Shown here: positions 1 to 9,257 of the stretch, in pieces
Layout: each line of letters starts with the position of its first letter
How positions within the stretch are numbered: the stretch's first letter is position 1
Assembly: GCF_009742725.1 (NCBI RefSeq)
Contig: NZ_WPHG01000001.1
Span: 248,001 to 312,000 of the forward strand
Direction of reading: 5' to 3'
Length of the DNA stretch: 64,000 nt
Source: Nitratireductor arenosus
GTDB taxonomy: Bacteria > Pseudomonadota > Alphaproteobacteria > Rhizobiales > Rhizobiaceae
Program-made: the position numbers and the translations under genes
The notes under the pieces: model-generated
Databases searched by the model: none
Told to the model about the DNA's origin: nothing
Seen by the model: only the letters and a program-made list of their open reading frames with translations

Positions 1-1652
1 CGGTCCTGCGCGAATTTCTCGACATTCTCCTGATCGATCATGATCAGGCTGGTCAGATATTTGCGCTTGTCGCCGATGATCACCGCGTCGGCGATGAACG
101 GCGAGAACTTCAACCGGTTCTCGACCTCGGCCGGGGTGATGTTCTTACCGCCGGCGGTGATGATGATGTCCTTGACCCGTCCGGTGATCGTCAGAAAACC
201 CTGATTGTCGAGCCGTCCGACATCGCCGGTCTTGAGCCAGCCGTCCTTAGTCACCGTCTCGGCCGTCTTGTCGGGTTTGTTCCAGTAACCCTTGAATACA
301 TTGGCGCCACGGTACTGGATCTCGCCCTCGGGCGAGATGCGGAGCTCGCCGCCAGGGACCGGCTGGCCGACCGTGCCGGTCTTGTTGTCTTCGATCAGAT
401 TAACCGAGATCACGCCGGCGCTTTCGGTCATGCCATAGCCTTCCAGCACGGTAATGCCGACGGCCCGGTACCATTTCAAAAGCGCCGGCGAGATTGGGGC
501 CGCGCCCGTCGTCCCCCGCCTCAGCCGGTCAAAACCGAGCATGCGGCGCAGGTTCTTGAGCACCAGGAAATCCCAGATGGCGTAGGACATCCGCGTCGCA
601 GCGGGAACCGTCTTCCCGTTTTCCAGCGCTTCGGCGCGTGCCATGCCGGCCGCGAGCGCGCGGCGGAAAGCCCATTTGCCGAGCGGCGTCGCCTCGTTGG
701 CCATGATGGTGATGCGCGAATAGACCTTTTCCCACACGCGCGGCACCGCCGTGAACACGTGCGGCGAGACCTCGCGCAGATTGTCGAACACCGTCTCGGG
801 ACTTTCGGCGAAATTGACTGTCGAGCGCAGGCCGATCGGCGTGAAGACGCTGATCAGCCTTTCCAGGATATGGCACAGCGGCAGGAAACAGACCTGTTCG
901 TCGGTTTCGTCGACGGGCAGCGTCAAGACCGCGCCGGCGATCGACACGATGATGTTTTCATGGCTGATCATCGCCCCCTTCGGCGGGCCGGTGGTGCCGG
1001 AGGTGTAGACCAGGATCGCCGTGTCGTCCGGTTTCGATCCGGCGATCTCCTCCTCGAAACGCTGGGGATTCCGCTTCAGGAAATCACGCCCGAGCCGGTA
1101 AAGCTCGTCGAGGAAGATCACCCTGTCGTCGGAAAAGCCGTGCAGGCCGTCGGCATCGTAGACGATCACCTTGGCAAGCCCCGGCATCCCATCCTTGACC
1201 GACAAGTACTTGTCGAGTTGCTCGTCGTTTTCCACGAACAGGAAGCGGCTATCGGAATCGTTGACCAGATATTGCAGCTGCTTTGCCGAATCGGTGGTGT
1301 AGACCCCAGACGCGATGCCGCCCACTGACTGGACGGCGAGGTCCGTGTAGATCCATTCCTTATTGTCCTCCGACAGGATCGACACCACCTCGCCGCGCTT
1401 TAGTCCGAGCGCGAGCAGGCCGAGCCCGATCAGCCTTGCATGCTCGTAAAAATCCTCCCAGGTGTAGGACAACCAGATGCCGAACTGCTTTTCACGATGC
1501 GCGACACGACCGCCCAGCTCCTGGCAGCGATGACGAAACAGCTTCACCAACGTGTCGCAACCGTCGAACACATACGGCCCCCGCGACAGGTCCGCGTTGA
1601 AACTATGCCCGTGAACCGTCTGTTGCGGAGGCAGTTTTTCGGCAATCGTCAT
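1..1652 (-). CDS. Long-chain acyl-CoA synthetase (AMP-forming), C-terminus beyond the window
   Basis: Activates a fatty or other carboxylic acid to its CoA thioester through an acyl-adenylate, in the cytoplasm. About 550 codons are visible. The adenylation P-loop TSGTTGPPKG lies near residue 215, the motif GYGMTESAG near residue 405 and the TGDVG segment near residue 477, in the order expected of the FadD/ACSL family, which is about 600 residues long. The start ATG is preceded by GGAGG at good spacing. It lies 23 bp downstream of livF and is the last visible gene of the tetR-acd-qor-adh-livHMGF run, so the imported substrate is probably CoA-activated here. The substrate cannot be read from sequence. 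The reading frame is open to the window edge. Confidence 0.9.
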   Translation of the reverse strand, partial: MTIAEKLPPQQTVHGHSFNADLSRGPYVFDGCDTLVKLFRHRCQELGGRVAHREKQFGIWLSYTWEDFYEHARLIGLGLLALGLKRGEVVSILSEDNKEWIYTDLAVQSVGGIASGVYTTDSAKQLQYLVNDSDSRFLFVENDEQLDKYLSVKDGMPGLAKVIVYDADGLHGFSDDRVIFLDELYRLGRDFLKRNPQRFEEEIAGSKPDDTAILVYTSGTTGPPKGAMISHENIIVSIAGAVLTLPVDETDEQVCFLPLCHILERLISVFTPIGLRSTVNFAESPETVFDNLREVSPHVFTAVPRVWEKVYSRITIMANEATPLGKWAFRRALAAGMARAEALENGKTVPAATRMSYAIWDFLVLKNLRRMLGFDRLRRGTTGAAPISPALLKWYRAVGITVLEGYGMTESAGVISVNLIEDNKTGTVGQPVPGGELRISPEGEIQYRGANVFKGYWNKPDKTAETVTKDGWLKTGDVGRLDNQGFLTITGRVKDIIITAGGKNITPAEVENRLKFSPFIADAVIIGDKRKYLTSLIMIDQENVEKFAQD

Positions 1653-1675
1653 TGCGTCCTCCCTGTTCAAGCGCG

Positions 1676-2488
1676 TCAGCGCCAAGTCTTTTTCTGCTTC
1701 CAGCGTTTCTGACCGCGTTGCGTCTCCTGCTGGACGCCGAGATAGAATTCCTGCACGTCCTTCGACTGCAGCAGGCGCTTTGCGTCGTCGGCCATGACGA
1801 TACGCCCGAGTTCCATCACATAACCGTAATCGGCCACTTCCAGGGCGACCTTGGCGTTCTGCTCGACGAGCAGCATCGTCACCTTCCGCTCGCGATTGAG
1901 GCGGCGGATGATCCTGAAGATTTCCTTCACCAGCAGCGGCGACAGGCCAAGGCTCGGTTCGTCCAGCAGCATCAGCGTCGGACGCGCCATCAGCCCGCGG
2001 CCGATCGCCAGCATCTGCTGCTGGCCGCCCGACAGCGTGCCGGCGGCCTGCCGGCGCCGCTCGGCCAGGATCGGGAAATAGGAAAATACCATCTCCTCGT
2101 CGCGGCGCACTTCGCCAGCGTCGCTGCGGGTGAAGGCCCCCATTCTCAGGTTTTCCTCGACCGTCAGCAACGGAAACACCTCCCGTCCCTCCGGCACATG
2201 GACGATGCCCTTGCGCACGACGCTGTCGGGGCTCGCGCCGGCAATGTTTTCGCCGCGATAGACGATCTGCCCCTTTTCCGGGTCCATGACCCCGGAAATC
2301 GTCTTCATCAGTGTCGTCTTGCCGGCACCGTTGGCGCCGAGCACAGTCGCGATCTGGCCCTCGCGGACCTCCAGGCTGCAGCCGCGGATCGCCATGATCG
2401 GCCCGTAATAGCTTTCCAGGTTGCTGACCGTCAGCAAAGCCTGCGGCGCCTGAACGGGATGTGCCTGTGCTGCCGTGGCGCCGCTCAT
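1676..2488 (-). CDS. livF: Branched-chain-amino-acid-type ABC transporter ATP-binding protein (LivF-like)
   Basis: Second ATPase of a HAAT-family importer, 270 residues, cytoplasmic and membrane-associated. Walker A GANGAGKTT is near residue 52, the ABC signature LSGGQQQML near residue 153 and Walker B LMLLDEPSLGL follows, with the switch His region LLVEQNA. The order and spacing fit the LivF branch. The C-terminal tail is basic (GQKRWKQKKTWR), similar to the tail of the second LivF in this window. It overlaps the livG stop codon by 4 bp. The neighbouring acyl-CoA synthetase and acyl-CoA dehydrogenase suggest that the cargo is an organic acid rather than leucine; this is inference. Confidence 0.93.
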   Translation of the reverse strand: MSGATAAQAHPVQAPQALLTVSNLESYYGPIMAIRGCSLEVREGQIATVLGANGAGKTTLMKTISGVMDPEKGQIVYRGENIAGASPDSVVRKGIVHVPEGREVFPLLTVEENLRMGAFTRSDAGEVRRDEEMVFSYFPILAERRRQAAGTLSGGQQQMLAIGRGLMARPTLMLLDEPSLGLSPLLVKEIFRIIRRLNRERKVTMLLVEQNAKVALEVADYGYVMELGRIVMADDAKRLLQSKDVQEFYLGVQQETQRGQKRWKQKKTWR

Positions 2489-3273
2489 GCGACCTCCCTT
2501 TCCGCCGCGTCGTCGGCCGAGCCGATATAGGCCTCGATCACCTTGGGATCGCTCTGGACTTCCGCCGGCGTTCCGAGCGCCAGCATCATGCCGTCGGCCA
2601 GTGCAAGCACCCGGTCGGAGACCGAGGAGACGAGATGCATGTCGTGCTCGACCATCAAAACGGTGATGCCCATCTGGGTCTTGATGTCCTCGATCCAGAA
2701 GGCCACGTCCTGGGTTTCCTCCACCGAAAGGCCGGAGGCCGGTTCGTCGAGCAGCAGCAGCTTCGGTTCGATCGCGAGCGCCCGGCCCATCTCGACCACC
2801 TTGCGCACCCCGTAGGGCAGGCCCGCGATCATCTTCTCGCGATAGGGCTGCAGGTCGAGAAAATCGATCACCTTTTCAACCGCGGTGCGGTGGCGCCGCT
2901 CCTCCTCGCGCACGAAGGGGGTGAACAGTAGTTCCGAGACGAAGTTGGAGTGCCGGTGGCGATGGCGTCCGACAAGCAGATTCTGCAGGACGGTGGCCTG
3001 TTCGAACAGCTCGATGTTTTGGAAGGTGCGCGCGATCCCCAGCCCGGCGATCTCGTGCGGTTGGCGCGTCAGGATGCTCTTACCGTCGAAGCGGATGTCG
3101 CCCTCCGCAGGCTCGTAGAAGCGCGAAATCAGGTTGAAGATGGTCGACTTGCCGGCGCCGTTGGGGCCCACCAGCGCGAAAACCTCGCCCGCCTCGACCG
3201 AAAACGAGACCTGGTTGACCGCCACCACGCCGCCGAAACGAAGCGTGACATTGTCGATTTCGAGCAGGCTCAT
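2485..3273 (-). CDS. livG: Branched-chain-amino-acid-type ABC transporter ATP-binding protein (LivG-like)
   Basis: First ATPase of the HAAT importer, 262 residues from the chosen start (MSLLEIDNVTLRFGG). The open frame extends much further upstream, but that part overlaps livM out of frame. The chosen ATG overlaps the livM stop, as expected for translational coupling. Walker A GPNGAGKST lies near residue 36, followed by the LivG insertion with the dozens of residues around SNFVSELLFTPF, the signature region PYGVRKVVEMGRAL and Walker B LLLLDEPASGLS. The signature loop is the YGxRK variant typical of LivG. It pairs with LivF to power the LivHM channel. Confidence 0.92.
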   Translation of the reverse strand: MSLLEIDNVTLRFGGVVAVNQVSFSVEAGEVFALVGPNGAGKSTIFNLISRFYEPAEGDIRFDGKSILTRQPHEIAGLGIARTFQNIELFEQATVLQNLLVGRHRHRHSNFVSELLFTPFVREEERRHRTAVEKVIDFLDLQPYREKMIAGLPYGVRKVVEMGRALAIEPKLLLLDEPASGLSVEETQDVAFWIEDIKTQMGITVLMVEHDMHLVSSVSDRVLALADGMMLALGTPAEVQSDPKVIEAYIGSADDAAEREVA

Positions 3274-4370
3274 CGCATGCGCTCCGTCTTCAGATAGCTC
3301 TTCTGGCGCCTGAACATGTCGCGCCGGTAGAACGGGAAGAGCTCGAAATAGGTCCTGATCTTCACCCAGCGGCCGTAAATGCCCATCGGCTCGAACAGAA
3401 TGAATCCGATCAAGATGGCGCCGAAGATCGCCGATTCCAGCCCCGGTATGGCGATCGACCCGCTGCCGGTCAGACCGGTGAGGAAATCGCGCCCCATCGC
3501 GATCGCTTGCGGCATCAACGCCACCACGATCGCGCCGAAAAACGCGCCATGGATGGAACCGAGCCCGCCGATGACGATCATCATCAGAAGCTGGATCGAG
3601 ATGATGATGTTGAAGGTCTCGTTGTTGAAGATGCCGGCGAAATGGCCCATCAGCGCCCCGGCCAGACCAGTGATCGCAGTCGATATGCCGAAGGAAACCG
3701 CCTTGGTGCGGGCGATGTTGACACCCATCGCCTGCGCCGAGACTTCCGAATCGCGCACCGCGGCGAAAGAGCGGCCGAGTGGCGAGCGCAGCAGGTTGCG
3801 ATAGGCGAGTACCACCAGGATCGTGACGATCAGCACCAGCCAGTAGAACCGCTCCGGATTGCCGTAGCGATCGATCTCCAGTCCGAAAATGCTGATCGTC
3901 GGCGCGAACAGGCCGACCACGCCGTTGGTCAGCGGTTCGGCGATGACGATCAGGTCGTCGGTGAGAATCGAGATCGCCAGCGTGCCGATAGCCAGATAGA
4001 TGCCATGCAGCTTGGTGGTCGGGATGGCGATCAGGACGCCGGCCAGCCCGGCGATCACGCCGGCCAGCGGAAAGGACAGGATGAAGGGCAGTCCCAGCCT
4101 TTCCTGCAAAAGTACGTTGGCATAGCAGCCGACGGCGAGGAAAGCGGCATGGCCGAGGCTCGCCTGGCCTGTCTGGCCGACCAGGACCATCAGCCCCATG
4201 CCGGCGATCGCCCAGATCAGCAGGTTGGTCATCTCGCCGACCCAGAACGTGTCGAAGAACAGCGGCAGCAAGACCACCAGCACGGTCAAAAGCAGATACC
4301 ACACCGCCTGGTTGCCATGGCGGAAATAATTGATGTCGGCGTCGTAGGACGTCTTGAAAACGATTCTCAT
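3270..4370 (-). CDS. livM: Branched-chain-amino-acid-type ABC transporter permease (LivM-like)
   Basis: Inner-membrane permease of 366 residues with about ten hydrophobic segments. It carries the LivM pattern: a long N-terminal segment, the GLNIL-like stretch GMGLMVLVGQTGQASLGHAAF, and the ATPase-contact loop around SPLGRSFAAVRDSEVSAQAMGV. The GGLGSIHGAFFGA motif near residue 275 is shared with LivH and LivM of other systems. It ends in KTERMR, with the stop overlapping the livG start. It lies 7 bp from livH, so the two are co-transcribed. Confidence 0.92.
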   Translation of the reverse strand: MRIVFKTSYDADINYFRHGNQAVWYLLLTVLVVLLPLFFDTFWVGEMTNLLIWAIAGMGLMVLVGQTGQASLGHAAFLAVGCYANVLLQERLGLPFILSFPLAGVIAGLAGVLIAIPTTKLHGIYLAIGTLAISILTDDLIVIAEPLTNGVVGLFAPTISIFGLEIDRYGNPERFYWLVLIVTILVVLAYRNLLRSPLGRSFAAVRDSEVSAQAMGVNIARTKAVSFGISTAITGLAGALMGHFAGIFNNETFNIIISIQLLMMIVIGGLGSIHGAFFGAIVVALMPQAIAMGRDFLTGLTGSGSIAIPGLESAIFGAILIGFILFEPMGIYGRWVKIRTYFELFPFYRRDMFRRQKSYLKTERMR

Positions 4371-4377
4371 GGCCGCG

Positions 4378-5253
4378 CTACACCTTCTTCCGATGGACCT
4401 GGGCGAGAATGCCGTGTGGTCGGAAGATGAGAATCAGGAACAACAGCAGATAGGGCATGATCTGCGAATAGCCGGCGGCGATGTAGTAGGACGAGAACGG
4501 CTCGATCAGCCCGACGATCAGCCCGCCAAGCAGCGCGCCGGGCAGCGAGCCGAACCCGCCGATCACCGCCGCGGCGAAAGCCTTGATGCCGAGCAGGCCG
4601 ATCGAGGGGTCGATCGAGCCCTTCGAGGCGAACAGGATGCCGGCAATGGCGGCAACCGCGCCGGCAAGCCCCCAGATCAGCGAATGTACGCGCATCACCG
4701 GTATGCCCATATAATAGGCGGCGAGCTGGTTCTGCGAGGCGGCCTGCATCGCAACGCCGAGCTTGGTGCGGTTGAAGTAGAAATAGAGTGCGATCGTGAG
4801 GATCAGCGTGACGGCGATGATCATCACCTCGTCGAGGCCGAGCACCAGCCCGCCGAAACGCACATCCTTGCCGGCGATCGGCGATTCCAGCGAGATCGGC
4901 TCATGCCCCCAGATCAACCCGGCGAAAAAGCGCAGCACGAAGCCGAGCGCGATGGTGAGGATGACGATCGCGATCTGGGACTGGCCGAACATGCGCCTGA
5001 GCACGAACAGGTCGAGCAGATAGCCGAACACACCCATCAGCACGATCGCGATCGGTACCGACAGCCAGAACGGCCAGCCGAGGAAGTCTTGATTGGTCAG
5101 GCCAAGCGCGATGAAGGCGCCGAGCATCATGAAGTCGCCCTGGGCGAAATTCACGGCTTCGGTCGCCTTGTAGATCAGGACGAACCCCAAGGCGATCAGG
5201 CCGTAGACGCACCCATTGGCGAGGCCGCTTACAACAAGCTGCAAGACGTCCAA
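4378..5253 (-). CDS. livH: Branched-chain-amino-acid-type ABC transporter permease (LivH-like)
   Basis: Inner-membrane permease of 291 residues, the usual LivH length. The N-terminus MDVLQLVVSGLANGCVYGL and the motif NFAQGDFMMLGAF are hallmarks of LivH; GGFGSLPGALLGGLIVG is near residue 230. The start codon is TTG, chosen because AGGAG sits 6 bp before it and the family N-terminus begins there. A gap of 96 bp separates it from the upstream MDR gene, enough for an internal promoter. No periplasmic binding protein of this transporter is seen between 1 and 9.3 kb; it may lie beyond the left edge. Confidence 0.92.
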   Translation of the reverse strand: MDVLQLVVSGLANGCVYGLIALGFVLIYKATEAVNFAQGDFMMLGAFIALGLTNQDFLGWPFWLSVPIAIVLMGVFGYLLDLFVLRRMFGQSQIAIVILTIALGFVLRFFAGLIWGHEPISLESPIAGKDVRFGGLVLGLDEVMIIAVTLILTIALYFYFNRTKLGVAMQAASQNQLAAYYMGIPVMRVHSLIWGLAGAVAAIAGILFASKGSIDPSIGLLGIKAFAAAVIGGFGSLPGALLGGLIVGLIEPFSSYYIAAGYSQIMPYLLLFLILIFRPHGILAQVHRKKV

Positions 5254-5349
5254 GACGTTCTCCTCCCATCACCGTCACGGTCTTCGCCGTGTTTTTTTTA
5301 ACCGTACCAGCGACTTGCCTGTTCCCGCAAGCAAACTCGCCCACTTTCG

Positions 5350-6390
5350 TCAGGGTGCGATAAACACCTTGCCGTTCGGCTTGGCGAGTTCGCCCGGCAC
5401 GCGCGCGATCGCCTCGTCGAGCGGCACGACCGCCGTGACGTCCGTCGACCAGCGCCCGTCGGCGAACCGCTTCTGCGCCTCCATGACAACCCCGACCCTG
5501 CGCTCGGGCGCGGCGGCGCGCAACCAGTTCGTAAGCCAGAAGCCCTCGATGCGCTTGTGCATGAAGATCAGTTGTCCCGGCTCCGGGATCGGCGTCGTCT
5601 CGGTGTCGAGCCGGCCATAGACGATCCAGCGCCCCCGCTTCGGCATGGCGTTGAATATCCGGCCGGCCAGCGGCCCGGTCACCGCGTCGAGAAAGATTCG
5701 CGGCTGCTCCTTCTTCATCACCGCCTTCAGCGCCGCATCGAAATCGGGCGCCGTCGCATTGAGCACATGCGCCGCGCCGGCCTTTTCCAGCAGCGCAATC
5801 TGGTCGTCGCGGCGTACGATGGCGATCGGCCGGTACCCTTCCTCGGCCGCCACGCCCATGATCAGCTTGCAAAGCTGGCTCGCCGCGGCCGTCAGCACGA
5901 ACGCCTTCTCCCCCTCCTCCTTGACGATCCCAAACATGGCGAGCGCGGTCAGCGGGTTAACGATCATGGCGGCGCCGTCGACGTCGTTGACGCCGTCAAT
6001 CAGCGGAATGCAGGCCGCCGCCTCGGCGATCGCGTAATCGGCCCACGAACCCCAGTTCGACAGGCCGGTCGGAAAGGCGACACGTGCGCCGACAAGTTTT
6101 TGCCCGGCAGCGTCCGAACCGGCCGCGACGACCTCGCCGACGCCCTCGAAACCGGCCGGCTGGCCCTTGTGGCGCGGCTGGCCGTAGAGCCCTTTGACGA
6201 ACATGACATCCGACGGGTTGATCGACGCCGCCCTGACCTTCACCAGCACCTGGCTCGGGCCGGGCTCGGGCACGCCGATCTCGCCCAGTTCGACGAAGGA
6301 CGCCATGTCGGCAAGCGAGGCATCCGACGGCGCGGCGGAATAGCCGTCATGTTTCAGCAAAAGCGCCCGCATGGTGGCTGGTATCGTCAT
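5350..6390 (-). CDS. Zinc-independent MDR family oxidoreductase (quinone oxidoreductase / enoyl reductase-like)
   Basis: A 346-residue medium-chain dehydrogenase/reductase expected to use NAD(P)H. The N-terminal GroES-like fold is visible in VLVKVRAASINPSDVMFVKG and GFEGVGEVVAAG; the nucleotide-binding half is less canonical, with AFVLTAAASQLCKLIMGVAAEEG in place of a classic GxGxxG. No catalytic zinc cysteine or histidine cluster is seen, which places it with quinone oxidoreductases and 2-enoyl reductases. The start overlaps the stop of the next upstream MDR gene by 4 bp. Two tandem MDR enzymes in an acyl-CoA operon suggest reduction or dehydrogenation of a catabolic intermediate. The substrate is unknown. 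Confidence 0.85.
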   Translation of the reverse strand: MTIPATMRALLLKHDGYSAAPSDASLADMASFVELGEIGVPEPGPSQVLVKVRAASINPSDVMFVKGLYGQPRHKGQPAGFEGVGEVVAAGSDAAGQKLVGARVAFPTGLSNWGSWADYAIAEAAACIPLIDGVNDVDGAAMIVNPLTALAMFGIVKEEGEKAFVLTAAASQLCKLIMGVAAEEGYRPIAIVRRDDQIALLEKAGAAHVLNATAPDFDAALKAVMKKEQPRIFLDAVTGPLAGRIFNAMPKRGRWIVYGRLDTETTPIPEPGQLIFMHKRIEGFWLTNWLRAAAPERRVGVVMEAQKRFADGRWSTDVTAVVPLDEAIARVPGELAKPNGKVFIAP

Positions 6391-7370
6391 GTGACGTGCC
6401 TCTCGGGTTTCAGGATGAGCTTGCCGGCCGCGCCGCGGTTCATCACCCGCGCGAGCACCGCCGGGGCGTCGGCGAGCCGATATTCGCCCTCGATCACCGG
6501 CTTGACCTTGCCGTCAAGGTACCAGCCGACAAGTTCGCGCATGTTGGCGGCATAGGCGGCAGGGTCCCTGGCTGTGAACGCGCCCCAGAAGACGCCGACG
6601 ACGCTGAATCCCTTGACCAAAGCGAGATTGACGGGAAATTTCGGGATCGTGCCGGAGGCGAAGCCGATCACCAAAAGCCGACCGCCCCAGCCCATGGCGC
6701 GCGCCAATGCGTCGAAAGCCTCGCCGCCGACCGGGTCGTAGCCGACGTCGACCCCCTTGCCGCCTGTCGCCTCTTTCAGCGTCTCCTTGAGATTGTCGTA
6801 GCCGAGCACCAGATCGGCGCCCGCATCGAGGGCGATCCGGCGTTTTTCCTCACTGGAGGCGACGGCGATTACCCGCGCGCCCATCGCCTTGCCGATCTGC
6901 ACGGCCGCAAGCCCCGTCGCGCCGGCCGCGCCGAGCACGCACAATGTCTCGCCTGCAACGAGCTTGCCGCGCTGCTTGAGGGCGTGGTGCGACGTCCCGA
7001 AGCCGCACAGCAGCGCGCAGGCGTCGGCGTCGCTCATCCCGTCGGGCAACCGCATCACCGTGTCTTCGTGCGCGGCGACCTTCTCGGCATAGGCGCCGTG
7101 CGAGGAGACCGACGCGACCCGATCGCCGACCTTGACGGTGGTCACCGCATCGCCGACCGCTGTCACCGTGCCCGCCACCTCCATGCCCGGCACGAACGGC
7201 ACTGGCGGCTTCATCTGATAAAGCCCCTGCACGAGCAGCCCGTCGGGATAGTTGACGCCGATCGCGTCGGCCTCGATCACCACCATATGGCCGCTCGCCT
7301 CCGGCTCCGGCCAGTCGGCATATTCGAGCCGGTCGAGCGGGGCAAAATCGCGGGCAACGATCGCTTTCAT
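6387..7370 (-). CDS. NADPH:quinone oxidoreductase family protein (MDR)
   Basis: A 327-residue MDR enzyme. GroES-like domain motifs NYPDGLLVQGLY and PGMEVAGTVTAVG are near residues 40-75; the Rossmann motif LCVLGAAGATGLAAVQIGK (AxxGxxG) is near residue 145; the nucleotide discriminator region VIAVASSEEKR follows. It resembles the QOR/ZTA1 group, which reduces quinones or alpha,beta-unsaturated carbonyls with NADPH. It lies 7 bp downstream of the acyl-CoA dehydrogenase and overlaps the second MDR gene, so all belong to the tetR operon. Similar QOR genes commonly travel with ACAD10/11-type genes. Confidence 0.88.
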   Translation of the reverse strand: MKAIVARDFAPLDRLEYADWPEPEASGHMVVIEADAIGVNYPDGLLVQGLYQMKPPVPFVPGMEVAGTVTAVGDAVTTVKVGDRVASVSSHGAYAEKVAAHEDTVMRLPDGMSDADACALLCGFGTSHHALKQRGKLVAGETLCVLGAAGATGLAAVQIGKAMGARVIAVASSEEKRRIALDAGADLVLGYDNLKETLKEATGGKGVDVGYDPVGGEAFDALARAMGWGGRLLVIGFASGTIPKFPVNLALVKGFSVVGVFWGAFTARDPAAYAANMRELVGWYLDGKVKPVIEGEYRLADAPAVLARVMNRGAAGKLILKPERHVT

Positions 7371-7377
7371 GACGCCG

Positions 7378-8616
7378 TCACACCTTTTCCTGCGTGTATT
7401 TCTTCAACTCGACCCGTGCCACCTGCCGGCGATGCACCGCGTCCGGTCCGTCGGCGAGGCGCAGCGTGCGCAAATGCGTCCACGAGCGCGCGAGCGGGGT
7501 GTCCTGGCTGATGCCCTGGCCGCCAAACATCTGGATCGCCTCGTCCGTCACCTTTAGCGCCACCCTGGGCGCGACCACCTTGATCTGGCTGATCCAGGGC
7601 GCGGCGGCGCGCGGGTCGCCCCGATCCATCATCCAGGCGGCCTTGAGGCACAACAGCCGCGCCATCTCGATCTCCATCCGGCATTCGGCGATGATGTCGT
7701 AATTGGCACCGAGCTGGGCAAGCGGCTTGCCGAACGCCTCGCGGCGCATGGAGCGCCGGCACATTTGCTCCAGCGCCATCTCGGCCTGGCCGATGGCGCG
7801 CATGCAGTGGTGGATGCGGCCGGGTCCGAGCCGGCCCTGCGCGATCTCGAAGCCGCGCCCTTCGCCGAGAAGGAGATTTTCGGCCGGAACCCGGACATTC
7901 TCGAATTTGAGGTGCAGGTGGCCGTGCGGCGCATCGTCCTCGCCATAGACATGCATCGCCCTGAGCTTGATGATGCCGGGCGTGTCGGCCGGCACCAGGA
8001 TCATGGAATGGCGCTGATGTTTCGGCCCGTCCTCGGCGGTCTTCACCATCACCACATAGATCGCGCAGCGCGGATCGCCAGCACCCGACGACCACCATTT
8101 CTCACCGTTGAGCACATAGTCGGCACCGTCGCGCTCGCAGCTCATGGCGATGTTGGTCGCGTCGGAGGACGCGACGTCGGGCTCGGTCATCAAATAGGCC
8201 GAGCGGATGCGGCCCTCCAGCAGCGGCGCCAGCCAGGTGCGCTTGTGGTCCTCGGAACCGTAACGCTCCAGAACCTCCATATTGCCGGTATCCGGCGCGG
8301 AGCAGTTGAACGTCTCCGCCCCCAGATGCGCTTTGCCCATCTCCTCGGCCAGATAGGCGTATTCGACGGTCGACAGGCCGTAGCCGCGGTTCGACTCCGT
8401 CAGCCAGAAATTCCACAGACCGCGCTCGCGCGCCTTGGCCTTCAGGCCTTCCAGAATTTCGGTCTGGCGCGCCGTGTAGCTCCACCGGTCGCCGTCCCTG
8501 CCGACTTCGGCCAGAAACTCCCCGTCGAGCGGCATGATCTCCTCGCGCACCATGCGCGCGACCTTGTCGTGGATCGGTTTCAGCCGCTCGGTCATGCCGA
8601 GATCCATAATGCTCAT
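7378..8616 (-). CDS. ACAD11-like acyl-CoA dehydrogenase
   Basis: A 412-residue FAD flavoprotein of the acyl-CoA dehydrogenase superfamily. The segments SAPDTGNMEVLERYG, MTEPDVASSDATN, KWWSSGAGDP, LGEGRGFEIAQGRLGPGRIHH and MFGGQGISQD closely match, from memory, the dehydrogenase domain of animal ACAD10/ACAD11. In those proteins it is fused to a kinase domain, and it acts on 4-hydroxyacyl-CoA after phosphorylation as well as on ordinary acyl-CoA. Here the kinase is a separate gene at 10722, on the divergent transcript. The start overlaps the tetR stop (ATGA), so expression is coupled to the repressor. The specific substrate is inference. Confidence 0.93.
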   Translation of the reverse strand: MSIMDLGMTERLKPIHDKVARMVREEIMPLDGEFLAEVGRDGDRWSYTARQTEILEGLKAKARERGLWNFWLTESNRGYGLSTVEYAYLAEEMGKAHLGAETFNCSAPDTGNMEVLERYGSEDHKRTWLAPLLEGRIRSAYLMTEPDVASSDATNIAMSCERDGADYVLNGEKWWSSGAGDPRCAIYVVMVKTAEDGPKHQRHSMILVPADTPGIIKLRAMHVYGEDDAPHGHLHLKFENVRVPAENLLLGEGRGFEIAQGRLGPGRIHHCMRAIGQAEMALEQMCRRSMRREAFGKPLAQLGANYDIIAECRMEIEMARLLCLKAAWMMDRGDPRAAAPWISQIKVVAPRVALKVTDEAIQMFGGQGISQDTPLARSWTHLRTLRLADGPDAVHRRQVARVELKKYTQEKV

Positions 8617-9257
8617 GTCGGGTTTTCCTGTGTTCCACGAAGCCCGCCCTGGGCGAAATCGACGACCTGACGGGCGATGACCTCGATATCGGAGCGGGTT
8701 TCGCCGACGCGTGGCGAATACCAGAAGATCGGCGAGTTGAGCGTCATGAACATCAACTGATTGGCGATGCTCATGTCCTCGAACCGGAATACCCCCTCCT
8801 CGCGCCCCTGCAACAAGGTCTCGCGAAACAGCTTGCCATAGGTGCTGCGATATTCCAGCAGCTCGTTAAAAACCTCGCGCTGGGCGGGCGTGGTCGCGCC
8901 GCGCAGATGCATTTCGACCCCGATCCACACCGCGCGCTGGAACGGCTTGGTGTCGATCATCTGCAGCACATGCACCATCGCCATCTTGCGCCAGCGCGGC
9001 AGCGCCGGACCCGGCAGGTGGCGGTAGGGTTCGACGGCCTGGTAGTTCATGTCCATGCCGGCGCGGAAGACCTCGGCGAACAGATCGGCCTTGGACGGAA
9101 AATGATGATAGATCCGGCCCTTCGTGGCACCGAGACTGCGCGCCACGTCGTCGATCGACGTGCTGGCGTAGCCGCGTTCCATGAAACAGGTCGCCGCCGC
9201 GCGCAAAATGTCGGCGCGTGAGCTGTCGACAACGTGTTCGCGAACGCCAAGCGACAT
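8613..9257 (-). CDS. TetR/AcrR family transcriptional regulator
   Basis: A 214-residue DNA-binding regulator, first gene of the leftward operon. The TetR helix-turn-helix is clear near residues 25-60 (ATSIDDVARSLGATKGRIYHHF-like, here STSIDDVARSLG and KGRIYHHFPSK). The ligand-binding C-terminal domain is all-helical. The start ATG at 9257 is chosen over the longer open frame to 9341 because GGGAGGT precedes it and because the longer form would run into a perfect 20-bp palindrome, the probable operator. The context (acyl-CoA dehydrogenase, kinase, MaoC, synthetase) suggests an acyl-CoA or free-acid inducer, as in many TetR lipid regulators. Confidence 0.92.
   Translation of the reverse strand: MSLGVREHVVDSSRADILRAAATCFMERGYASTSIDDVARSLGATKGRIYHHFPSKADLFAEVFRAGMDMNYQAVEPYRHLPGPALPRWRKMAMVHVLQMIDTKPFQRAVWIGVEMHLRGATTPAQREVFNELLEYRSTYGKLFRETLLQGREEGVFRFEDMSIANQLMFMTLNSPIFWYSPRVGETRSDIEVIARQVVDFAQGGLRGTQENPT

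Noticed and set aside
5276-5299. CACGG-TCTTCG-CCGTG hairpin followed by eight T on the + strand
   Set aside because: It would terminate rightward transcription, but no gene runs rightward here; on the minus strand it has no T-run. It may only protect livH from antisense reading.
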